Below are positions 52,678 through 59,919 of a stretch of DNA of 64,000 nucleotides, piece by piece. The stretch's first letter is position 1, and each line of letters opens with the position of its first letter. This DNA is from Gordonibacter sp. 28C. GTDB taxonomy: Bacteria; Actinomycetota; Coriobacteriia; Coriobacteriales; Eggerthellaceae. Where the stretch lies: assembly GCF_003339845.1 (NCBI RefSeq), contig NZ_PPTR01000004.1:62001-126000 (forward strand). The letters are read 5' to 3'. A program made the position numbers and the translations under genes. The notes beneath the pieces were generated by a model. The model had not been told where the DNA came from. It searched no databases and saw only the letters and a program-made list of their open reading frames with translations.

Positions 52678-53694
52678 ATGATGTTCAGGGATATCAACCA
52701 GTCCTCCACGATGGCGCGCTCGGCCTACCCCGACGGCAACGGCGAGCTCACCGACTTCAACCTGTTCGCGACCAAGTACGACGCCGGCAAGCCCTCCATC
52801 GCCACCGACGGCCTGCCCTCCGAGCTCTCCTACCAGGTCAGAACCGCCATACGCCGCGCGGTGGACGAGCTCGGAATCAACGTTCCGGAGGCCGCCGTCG
52901 TGCTGAAGTACCCGATCCACTTCTACTACTCGGACGCGAGCGCGGAACTCACCGGGGTGCTCGCCCTGCCCGGCGCGGTGGCGATCCTCGCGCTCGACGG
53001 GTTCGTCCCCAAAGAACAGCTCGCCGCGCCCGTCATCGGCGACATCTCGAGGCTGCGCGAGACGGTGGACGAGCTGCGCCGCCGCGGCGGACTCGAGCCG
53101 CTTCCCGTTCGGGAAACCATCTATACGCACACCGTACCCGAGGGTACAGTCGTGGCAAATCAACGCCCCGCCGCCTACCGTGCGACGGGCAGGAAGAAAG
53201 GTACCGCCATGGACCAGGAAAAGTACGACAACGAGGTCAGCATCAAGTTCCCCGCGAAGTGGTGCCGTGTCACCGACGCGCAGGGCAAGGACATCGTGAT
53301 CGAGAACGGCAAGAAGACCGAGACCTGGCCTGCCGTCCTCTGCACCATCCCGACTGGTACGGACATGAACGGCATCGACATCTCCGGCTACAAGTTCAAG
53401 ACTTTCCGCAAGCCCTGGACCGAGTCCGATATCGCCAACGGCAAGGGCACCACGGTCACCGTCAAGAAGGACATGCCCGTCCATCTGTTCAAGTACGACG
53501 AGAACGACCAGCTCAAGACCCTCGATGCCGACCCGTTCGAGCTGTCAAAGGCCGTCAAGGCCGCGCGCGAGGCCTACAAGGCCAAGATGAACGCCGAGGC
53601 GCCCAACCCGCAGTCCCAGGCCGCCGCAGCAGTCGCCGCCGCCCACGGCACCGCCGAGCAGAGCGGCGACGTCGCGCAGGCCGCCAAGCTCTAG
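52678..53694 (+). CDS. Possible in-frame fusion of two cargo proteins
   Basis: The frame is open for 338 codons from ATG 52678 (site GGGAGGA). The first 140 residues (LPSELSYQVRTAIRRAVDEL, then VAILALDGFVPKEQL) form one unrecognised unit. The segment encoded by 53100-53209 (LPVRETIYTHTVPEG and on) reads through a recurrent palindrome, a -10-like motif and a ribosome binding site, which is what an intergenic region looks like. The remainder is the separate 161-residue protein starting at 53210. Either a stop codon has been lost or the upstream gene truly reads on. No known domain in either part. Confidence 0.5.
   Translation: MMFRDINQSSTMARSAYPDGNGELTDFNLFATKYDAGKPSIATDGLPSELSYQVRTAIRRAVDELGINVPEAAVVLKYPIHFYYSDASAELTGVLALPGAVAILALDGFVPKEQLAAPVIGDISRLRETVDELRRRGGLEPLPVRETIYTHTVPEGTVVANQRPAAYRATGRKKGTAMDQEKYDNEVSIKFPAKWCRVTDAQGKDIVIENGKKTETWPAVLCTIPTGTDMNGIDISGYKFKTFRKPWTESDIANGKGTTVTVKKDMPVHLFKYDENDQLKTLDADPFELSKAVKAAREAYKAKMNAEAPNPQSQAAAAVAAAHGTAEQSGDVAQAAKL
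53102..53150 (+). promoter_or_regulatory. Recurrent palindrome plus -10 motif (site g)
   Basis: TTCCCGTTCGGGAA (53102-53115) lies 43 bp before TACAGT (53145-53150), 60 bases ahead of the internal ATG at 53210, although the whole stretch is open in the upstream frame. Confidence 0.5.
53210..53694 (+). CDS. Unknown cargo protein with Ala-rich C-terminus (internal start)
   Basis: A 161-residue protein starting MDQEKYDNEVSIKFPAKWCR, with AAAGG 8 bases upstream. It looks like a compact beta-rich domain (VTDAQGKDIVIENGKKTETW, then GYKFKTFRKPW) followed by a helix (ELSKAVKAAREAYKAKMNAE) and an Ala-rich tail ending AAKL. It is in the same frame as the 52678 ORF. The palindrome-type promoter and the ribosome binding site argue for independent expression. 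Confidence 0.6.
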
Positions 53695-53724
53695 CCCGCG
53701 CCCGCGGCCTCCACAACCCGTACC

Positions 53725-53770
53725 GGAAGGGCGCCCGCGCACCGTACCGCGGGCGCCCTTCCCTGTCTTT
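53725..53770 (+). terminator. Strong terminator hairpin
   Basis: A perfect 15-bp GC stem (53725-53739 with 53748-53762) with an 8-base loop is followed by CTGTCTTT. Confidence 0.8.
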
Positions 53771-53784
53771 GGATGTGATGGAAT

Positions 53785-54534
53785 ATGAAAAGCTATATCG
53801 AGCCGTTGAACGCCGCGGATGCGCTGGACGTGCTCGACCTCTACGGGATCGATACGCCCGGAGCCTTCTTCTCGAGCGAGCATGAGGGCTGCGTCGAGGT
53901 CGAGCTGTCCGGCCACACGGCCCTCCTCGAAACGCCGGAGAGCGTCGCGATGCTGTTCGGGCATGATGCCGCGACGGCGCTCTGCCAGCACTCGAACTTT
54001 CGCAGGGACGCGGCCGAGATCATGAGCCGGGCGCTCGACCTCGACGATTTCCTCTACAACGTCTACAGCGGCACCGCCTTCATCCCGGACAAGGCGCCGG
54101 ACGGCGAGTTCTTCGGGTTCCATGTCGCCCATACCCCCCTCTCGGCCATCCTCGAGGACGATATCGACCCGCTCTCGCCGGATGTCTGCGACTACGGCCT
54201 CGATCCCATCAGCGAGACCACCGAGGACGCCGCGGTCGGATATTTCGACCCTGCCGGTGCGGTCGATGATGAAAAGTTCCTCACCTCGGCCGATTGGGCG
54301 CTGTGCGATATCGAGTCCAGCGTCCTCACGGCGTTCGGAGCCGGATGCAGCCCCGAACTGGCAGGGTGGACGCTCGGCAACGCCGAGAGCGTCGCCGAGA
54401 CGTGCGCCTCGCTCGGGGTCGATATAGCCACGGCCCCGGCGCCCGACAACCCCGCGCGCGTCGCCGCGGCCGCCAAGGCGGCCACGAAGGCAACAACCCA
54501 CGGGGTGGCCGCCGCGGCCGGTAACCGGCTGTGA
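53785..54534 (+). CDS. Unknown acidic cargo protein with Ala-rich tail
   Basis: A 249-residue, strongly acidic protein starting MKSYIEPLNAADALDVLDLY. No recognised domain. Acid-rich segments (ILEDDIDPLSPDVCDYGLDP) fit a DNA-mimic or chaperone-like function as well as anything else. The C-terminal 30 residues are Ala-rich (RVAAAAKAATKATTHGVAAA) and end GNRL. The ribosome binding site is weak (GGAT). It lies directly behind a strong terminator. Confidence 0.65.
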   Translation: MKSYIEPLNAADALDVLDLYGIDTPGAFFSSEHEGCVEVELSGHTALLETPESVAMLFGHDAATALCQHSNFRRDAAEIMSRALDLDDFLYNVYSGTAFIPDKAPDGEFFGFHVAHTPLSAILEDDIDPLSPDVCDYGLDPISETTEDAAVGYFDPAGAVDDEKFLTSADWALCDIESSVLTAFGAGCSPELAGWTLGNAESVAETCASLGVDIATAPAPDNPARVAAAAKAATKATTHGVAAAAGNRL

Positions 54535-54580
54535 CCGGTTTTCCCGGGCCCGCGCCGAGGCGGGCCCGCACGACTATAGA
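54523..54580 (+). terminator. Two hairpins and a -10-like motif between cargo genes
   Basis: AACCGG-CTGTGA-CCGGTTTT overlaps the preceding stop codon (54523-54542). CGGGCCCGC / GCGGGCCCG follows (54545-54568). TATAGA at 54575-54580 is a -10 candidate for the gene at 54602; a similar TATAGA-plus-TTCGGG context recurs at 55683. Confidence 0.55.
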
Positions 54581-54601
54581 TCCCGACCCATTGGAGCGAC
54601 C

Positions 54602-55651
54602 ATGAGCACCTATAAAGAGCAGGATATCGAGAACCTGCTGGCACACCTGCGCGAGGGCATCGCATCCGATTCCGTCCTGGCACTCGCCGACGATATCCGC
54701 GTCGACTGCGAGGGCGCCGGGGACGGCGAGTCGGTCTGGATGCACCCGGTACTTCCCGGGGCGCGCTACGGCAAGGACGACAAAGTCATCTACGACCCGT
54801 TCGATACGCTGCCGGGGCGGTCCCTGAAATCCTCGGGCGGGCTGCCCATGGTCGAGTTCTACCTCCACCGCGGCGACGACCGCCCCGATGCGACGCGCAA
54901 CGTCAAGGATATGGAGCCCCTGCCGTATCTCATCGGCCGCTACTACATGAAAACGCTGCTCGCCGACCACCTAGACCGCGGCATCCTGCTCCAGGACATG
55001 CCGCGCCTGGCCCTCTCGGCCGATACCGTGGCCGATGTGCAAGACGCCCTCGCGAAGGCCGTGAGGGCATACGCCGCCGCATGCGACTTCGAGATCGACG
55101 GCGCCGACGCGGATATCGCGCGGTGCCTCGCGCAGGGCGGCGGACGCGCCGCCGGCGCCAAGGTCTCGGCGGTCTACGTGCCCGTGGGCGACCTGCCGCG
55201 AGAGACGACGGTCTTTCCCGACATAGCCCGCGCGGCGGCCTCCATCGGCCTCGAGGATCCCGAAACCGAGACCCTGGCAGAGTACGGGGGCGTCACCGTG
55301 TCGCTGGTCCGCGCCGCCGATGCGGAGGGCAGCGAGCTCAAGCCGAACCGGGCGTGGGCGCGCGGCGGGGCGACCGAAATCGTCCGCGGCGGCTTCCTCG
55401 TCATCGCGACCGACGGGGACGGCGAGGTCGTCGACCTTCCCAAGTGGGCGATCGAGAGCGCCAAGACGCGCTTCGCCGACCCCTCAACGGGCCCGTTCCA
55501 GGCGTCCGCCGAGTTCATGAGGGAAGTTCGGCGCGGCCTCGGCGAGCAGATCGAGCAGGCAGGACGAACGCCTTCCGACATCGCCGCGCTGGCATCGCAG
55601 CTCGCCGCGAAGCCGGGAGACGACGGCGGCGCGGGCGGTAAACGCATCTGA
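54602..55651 (+). CDS. Unknown cargo protein (349 residues)
   Basis: Starts MSTYKEQDIENLLAHLREGI, with TTGGAG upstream. No known domain. The central part is a helical region (DRGILLQDMPRLALSADTVA) followed by a beta-rich part (ETLAEYGGVTVSLVRAADAE). The C-terminus is ESAKTRFADPSTGPFQAS and a basic end GGKRI. No membrane segment. It is the last gene of the acidic cargo run. Confidence 0.65.
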   Translation: MSTYKEQDIENLLAHLREGIASDSVLALADDIRVDCEGAGDGESVWMHPVLPGARYGKDDKVIYDPFDTLPGRSLKSSGGLPMVEFYLHRGDDRPDATRNVKDMEPLPYLIGRYYMKTLLADHLDRGILLQDMPRLALSADTVADVQDALAKAVRAYAAACDFEIDGADADIARCLAQGGGRAAGAKVSAVYVPVGDLPRETTVFPDIARAAASIGLEDPETETLAEYGGVTVSLVRAADAEGSELKPNRAWARGGATEIVRGGFLVIATDGDGEVVDLPKWAIESAKTRFADPSTGPFQASAEFMREVRRGLGEQIEQAGRTPSDIAALASQLAAKPGDDGGAGGKRI

Positions 55652-55917
55652 AAAAATAATCGGGCCCGGCGCGGCGCGGATGTATAGATTCGGGTTTGCA
55701 AGGGTATCAATTTTGCAATCAGGCCGCTGCCGGCTATCCAATCATCACCCAAACGCATCGCCGCGGCCTGATATGCGGGAGGAGGCGGCAAAATCCGGAT
55801 CGCCATCCGAGTTTCGACCGCCCCGCCACCGCATTCGCCAGAAGGGGCGCCCGATGCCGGCATACGCTGGTGCGGGCGCGGCAAGTGGAGAAAACAGGAC
55901 ATCGCAGGGGGGACCGT
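55652..55917 (+). other. Gene-free 266-bp stretch before the XRE gene
   Basis: It holds a TATAGA motif (55683-55688) followed by two TTTGCAA repeats 17 bp apart (55695 and 55712). The reading frame is open through most of it but lacks a supported start. Nothing else is recognised. Confidence 0.4.
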
Positions 55918-56190
55918 ATGCAGCGAGGCTCCGACAACGAACGGCGCGACAGGACCGAGATGCAGCGACAGCGCGACCGCGACTACGCCAAGGAGCTGTG
56001 CGCGTCGCGCCTGGCGTTCACGCTGTCGAGGACCGGCACCTCGAAAGAGGACTACTGCCGCGCCGTCGGCATATCGAGCTCGACGCTCTCGCGCATCCTC
56101 AACAGGCAGACGCTCATGTCCACCTCCACCCTGATCGAGACCGCCAGATATTTCGAGGACACGAGCGTGTCCTGGTTTTTGGGACTGTAG
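55918..56190 (+). CDS. Small XRE-like regulator
   Basis: A 90-residue protein starting MQRGSDNERRDRTEMQRQRD, with a GGGGGG-type site. After a very basic/acidic N-terminal helix comes an HTH: SKEDYCRAVGISSSTLSRIL then NRQTLMSTSTLIETARYFED. It begins the surface-appendage module at the right side of the window and may control it. The frame is open upstream to 55696, but that part has no start with support. Confidence 0.75.
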   Translation: MQRGSDNERRDRTEMQRQRDRDYAKELCASRLAFTLSRTGTSKEDYCRAVGISSSTLSRILNRQTLMSTSTLIETARYFEDTSVSWFLGL

Positions 56191-56198
56191 GAGGACAA

Positions 56199-56594
56199 TT
56201 GAATCCCATCGATATGATCAAACGCTCAGACATCGAACCGTATGAGCTGAGGCGTATCGCGTTTGGTGCCATCCTGACCGCGTTACCGTCCGCCATCTTC
56301 CAGCTGCAAAGCGCCGCGTCGGTCATCCTGTCCTGCCCGACAGACTACTACTCTCCAGCGTCGGCAGCGTGGTTTCTGACCAGGGGCTGCCTGGGCGCCG
56401 TGTGGGTCCCGGTCATCCTGCTCATCGCCGCCGGCATCGCCTGCAAGGTACGGAGCCGCGCCCTCGACCTCGGCATCGCCGCGGTCCTTTTCGCCCTCAC
56501 GGTCCGCACCGCCATCCGCCTGGACCCGTATTCCATCGGCTACCTCGCCACCGCTTTCACCTGTTTCGCCGTCTCCGGCCTCAAGGAGGAGTAG
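56199..56594 (+). CDS. Small polytopic membrane protein
   Basis: A 131-residue protein with four hydrophobic segments (FGAILTALPSAIFQLQSAAS, LGAVWVPVILLIAAGIAC, LDLGIAAVLFALTV and IGYLATAFTCFAVSGL). A TTG start at 56199 is chosen because AGGAGG lies 4 bases before it; the ATG at 56214 is too far from that site. It ends 6 bases before the lectin-like gene. Function unknown. Confidence 0.65.
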   Translation: MNPIDMIKRSDIEPYELRRIAFGAILTALPSAIFQLQSAASVILSCPTDYYSPASAAWFLTRGCLGAVWVPVILLIAAGIACKVRSRALDLGIAAVLFALTVRTAIRLDPYSIGYLATAFTCFAVSGLKEE

Positions 56595-56600
56595 ATCGCT

Positions 56601-59549
56601 TTGAACACCTCGCCACGAACCAACATCGTCCCGGGTCGAAACGGGAATGACGAGAAGACCGGGCCCCTCCAGGTGCCGATCACGCGTCGCGGCGTCTTCG
56701 CCGCCCTCGCCTGCGCGGCCGGGTTGGCCCTGCTCGGGCCCGCCCGGAAGGCCGAAGCCCTCGCCGGTATGAACTTCAACCTCGGCCAGGGCTGGTTCGG
56801 AGCCGCCAACGACTCGATGCTCGTCCACCTTGACCCACGCCAGGGCGAGGGGGACATGTACTTCGGCTTCGCCAACAGCTACCATGAATGGCTCTGCGCC
56901 GCCCCCGCCAACACCAGCTACTATATAAATCATTACGGGCAATGGCTGAGGTACGCCTTCGCGTGCGTCTTCGAGTGCAACTACGCCAACGAGCTCTACA
57001 CCCTCGTGGTGGTCAGGCCGTTCGCATGGTGCTCCAGCAAGGACCTGCAGAAAGGCAGGGGCCTTTGGGTCGATACCATCTCCGAGGGCGGCGACAACAA
57101 GGGCTACGTCTACCTCGACGGCGCCGAGCTCGCAGGCTCCCGTTTCGCCGGCGACCTCAGGAACCAGATCGGCTACCCCTATTACGACTGGATCTCATAC
57201 GGCTTCTACGACTTCAACGACTTCCAGGGGTCCACGTACTGGGGGTCCACCCGCCCGTCCTTCTGGGTCAAGAGGCAAAAGGGCGAGGCGCGCCACAGCG
57301 TGTGGAGCAAGCTCCAGGTCTACAACGTGGATTACAATCACTTCGGGGTATACGAGAACGTCATCAAAGAATCCGACGCCCCGAACTACTGGTTCCTGAG
57401 CCAGACCACCCCTTCCCGCGATTTCAGGGTCGAGAAGATCTACATCCGCAACGACGTGGCCCTCTACGGCGGCATCTTCTACATCAGGCCCGTCATGGCG
57501 CCGGACATCCAGCTCGACCTCGTCCAGGGCCAGTACAGCGGCGGCAAGCCGCTCGCGCAGTACGGCAACGGCGCCTCCGTGGGCCTCTGGGAGGACTACC
57601 GCGGCGTCAACCAGACCTGGATGCTCAAGCCGTACACCAACGACGGCGTCGACACCTTCACGTTCGCCATCGCCAACATGGTGGGCCCGAACCTGACGCA
57701 CATGCTGAACAACAGCGGCCACGCCGCGCCTGTGGTCGACCACGGAGTCGTCCAGAACAGCCATGCCGACATCTGGGACATCAACGACTCTGACGGCCGG
57801 AGCAAGGCCTGGTGGGTCCACCACGAGCCCGACGACTCCAACGAGACCGACCACTCCTGCTACTTCATCACCTCGGATGCCGACGGCCTGCGCCTCGACA
57901 CAGACGGGGTCACCTCGAACTCGGGCGTCAGCGTCTCGGTCCAGTCTGCGGCGTGCCCCGGGCGCTGGGCCATCCAGAAGAATGCCCAGTGGAACCTCGT
58001 CGAGGCGCGCATTGAGGGCAAGGTCTCGGTCCATTGCGACGAGGGCATGCTCAAGATCGGCGACAAGGCGAAGATCTGCGGGTGGCACAACACGGACCCG
58101 GACGACCCGGATGCGGGAATCAAGCCCGCCGGCTGGGTCTTGGGATGCAAGAACGAATCGGACCTGCCGGTCAGGCCGATCTTCAGGCTCTACATGTCCG
58201 ACGTCGCCGACGACCTTCCCGAGGACGATGCCGCCATCTTCGCCCAGTGCGGCGTGGCCACATGGGGATGGCAGCAGGAATCGCTCGCGCACCGCCATAT
58301 CGGCTACCCCCACGGCGGCCACTCGATCTACGGCCTCGCCCTCAGACTCGAAGGCTCCGCCTTCCCGGGATCGATCCGCTACGCGGCGCAGCGCTACAGC
58401 GGCGGCGAGTGGGTCGAGGGCGCCGACGGCGCGCGCATCCTCGACTCCGAGTCGGATATCCTGGGCAGGGTAAAGGTCTGGCTGACCGGCGAGATCGCGG
58501 ACCACTACGACCTCGAGATCAGGACCAAGCTGCTCAACGGGAGCGGCGAGTGGTCCGACCCGGTCTACGTCAACTGCTCCGCCTCCTCGCCGCTCGACAT
58601 CGGCTCCGCCCCCGCCGTCGGCATCGAGCCGGACGGCGCCGACGGCAACAAGATCTGCGGCATGAATATCCATCTCGTGCGCAAGCCGCAGGGCGGCCGC
58701 GTCGTCAGGGAGTTCTCAAAGAGCGAGGACCTGACCGTAGACGCGTCCTGGGGACCGGGATACCTCTCCGTCGCCGCCATGCTCGGCATCCGGACCGTCG
58801 GCAAAACGGACCGCTACGTCTGGACCGACCGCTATCTCGGCACCCTCGTCTCCCGCGGCGTGCCGGTGGTCACGACGTGCGTCGAGTACTACGCCGACGG
58901 CGTCGAGCAGAAGGACATGGTGTACCGCGACCTCGACGTCGAGGGCGGAGACGTCTACACCCCCGTCGACATCGCGACGCAGAAGGCCCTGAAGGACACC
59001 TGCAACCTCAACGGGCAATACGGACAGAACCCCTCGACGGGCTTCTCGGGCTGGTTCCTCGACCCCGAGCTCACCCAGCCCGCGGCGGGCGTCACCATCG
59101 TCAAGGACCAGACGCTCAAGCTCTACGGACGCAACCGCTGCACCGTGCGCATCGAGTACGCCGAGGGGTCGCTCAGGCCCGAGGACGGCGGCATCTACCG
59201 CACCGCGCCGCTCGCGTACAAGCCCGATGCCCGCTCCAGTTTCGAGTTGCCCGATTTCTCGCAGTCGCCGGAAAAGCACAGGCTCGACGGCCTGGCGCTC
59301 GCGGCCATCGGCGACGACGGGCAGGGGCACAAGGCGCTCTACTGGGGCGAGAGCGTCACGCCGGTGAAACCCGGCGAGGTGTTTGCCATGATCGCCGACG
59401 AGACATGGCGCAGATACGTCCCGGAATGCTGGATGACCTCGGCAGACGGCACCGAGAAGGTTTCCTCGGTCACCGCCAAGCGCGACGTCACGCTCTACAT
59501 CAAGTGGACCGAGGCGAAGGCCGAGGGCGTCGCGAGTAGCAAGGGCTGA
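56601..59549 (+). CDS. Large secreted protein with ricin-type lectin and InlB-like repeats
   Basis: A 982-residue protein from a TTG start behind AAGGAGGAG. The N-terminal signal has a twin-arginine-like TRRGVFAALACAAGLALLG. A globular region of about 250 residues, rich in Trp and Tyr, follows. A ricin-type beta-trefoil stretch begins at about 305 (GQYSGGKPLAQYGNGASVGL, NQTWML) and is repeated weakly to about 470. Towards the C-terminus there is an InlB B-repeat-like segment (GFSGWFLDPELTQPAAGVTI) and a similar one at the very end (AKRDVTLYIKW). No sorting motif or anchor is visible, so the protein is probably released or held by its repeats. It may bind glycans. Confidence 0.7.
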   Translation: MNTSPRTNIVPGRNGNDEKTGPLQVPITRRGVFAALACAAGLALLGPARKAEALAGMNFNLGQGWFGAANDSMLVHLDPRQGEGDMYFGFANSYHEWLCAAPANTSYYINHYGQWLRYAFACVFECNYANELYTLVVVRPFAWCSSKDLQKGRGLWVDTISEGGDNKGYVYLDGAELAGSRFAGDLRNQIGYPYYDWISYGFYDFNDFQGSTYWGSTRPSFWVKRQKGEARHSVWSKLQVYNVDYNHFGVYENVIKESDAPNYWFLSQTTPSRDFRVEKIYIRNDVALYGGIFYIRPVMAPDIQLDLVQGQYSGGKPLAQYGNGASVGLWEDYRGVNQTWMLKPYTNDGVDTFTFAIANMVGPNLTHMLNNSGHAAPVVDHGVVQNSHADIWDINDSDGRSKAWWVHHEPDDSNETDHSCYFITSDADGLRLDTDGVTSNSGVSVSVQSAACPGRWAIQKNAQWNLVEARIEGKVSVHCDEGMLKIGDKAKICGWHNTDPDDPDAGIKPAGWVLGCKNESDLPVRPIFRLYMSDVADDLPEDDAAIFAQCGVATWGWQQESLAHRHIGYPHGGHSIYGLALRLEGSAFPGSIRYAAQRYSGGEWVEGADGARILDSESDILGRVKVWLTGEIADHYDLEIRTKLLNGSGEWSDPVYVNCSASSPLDIGSAPAVGIEPDGADGNKICGMNIHLVRKPQGGRVVREFSKSEDLTVDASWGPGYLSVAAMLGIRTVGKTDRYVWTDRYLGTLVSRGVPVVTTCVEYYADGVEQKDMVYRDLDVEGGDVYTPVDIATQKALKDTCNLNGQYGQNPSTGFSGWFLDPELTQPAAGVTIVKDQTLKLYGRNRCTVRIEYAEGSLRPEDGGIYRTAPLAYKPDARSSFELPDFSQSPEKHRLDGLALAAIGDDGQGHKALYWGESVTPVKPGEVFAMIADETWRRYVPECWMTSADGTEKVSSVTAKRDVTLYIKWTEAKAEGVASSKG

Positions 59550-59588
59550 GCGCTGACCATGCCGTGCGGAGCGGCCGCGTACACGATG

Positions 59589-59641
59589 GGAACACATTTC
59601 CACTTACGAAGTGTCTACGATGTTCCGCCAAGGGGTATAGT
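59589..59641 (+). promoter_or_regulatory. Nested palindrome and -10 motif
   Basis: GGAACA and TGTTCC (59589-59594 and 59621-59626) enclose CACTT-ACG-AAGTG (59601-59613). TATAGT lies at 59636-59641. No gene start with a ribosome binding site follows within 100 bases, so this may drive a short RNA ending at the terminators downstream. Confidence 0.45.
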
Positions 59642-59763
59642 CAAAGCAACGCCGTCACTCCTTCCGATAAACTATGTCACGGCGACCCGGCCGACCCACC
59701 ATCCGATCCAGTCGGCCCCATATGCAATGGCGGACTCCCCTATATGCCGTCATTCTCCCCATC

Positions 59764-59787
59764 GGCGGCCGGCCCTCACCGGCCGCC
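59764..59787 (+). terminator. GC hairpin with T-rich 3' side
   Basis: GGCGGCCGG / CCGGCCGCC, a 9-bp perfect stem with a 6-base loop, is followed by ATCCTTTTG. Confidence 0.65.
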
Positions 59788-59833
59788 ATCCTTTTGCGGA
59801 TATTCCCACCGCACGCTATCTGCGTTTTCGGTG

Positions 59834-59888
59834 CCCCGTTCCCACTTTTGGGAGCGGGGTTCTTCTTTTCGCCGCAAAGGCGTATGCT
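59834..59888 (+). promoter_or_regulatory. Terminator-promoter cassette (site h)
   Basis: CCCCGTTCCC / GGGAGCGGGG is a hairpin followed by TTCTTCTTTT (a terminator). Its core TCCCACTTTTGGGA (59840-59853) has the same centre-to-motif distance (36.5 bp) to TATGCT (59883-59888) as sites c, f and g. The gene start is at 59920. Confidence 0.55.
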
Positions 59889-59919
59889 CCCGGTCGAATA
59901 TCTACCCCTTGGAGTCACC

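Noticed and set aside
59674-59919. N-terminal extension of the first GT-C protein
   Set aside because: The frame is open, but it reads through two terminator hairpins and promoter h and has no ribosome binding site at 59674. TTG 59920 with GGAG is better.
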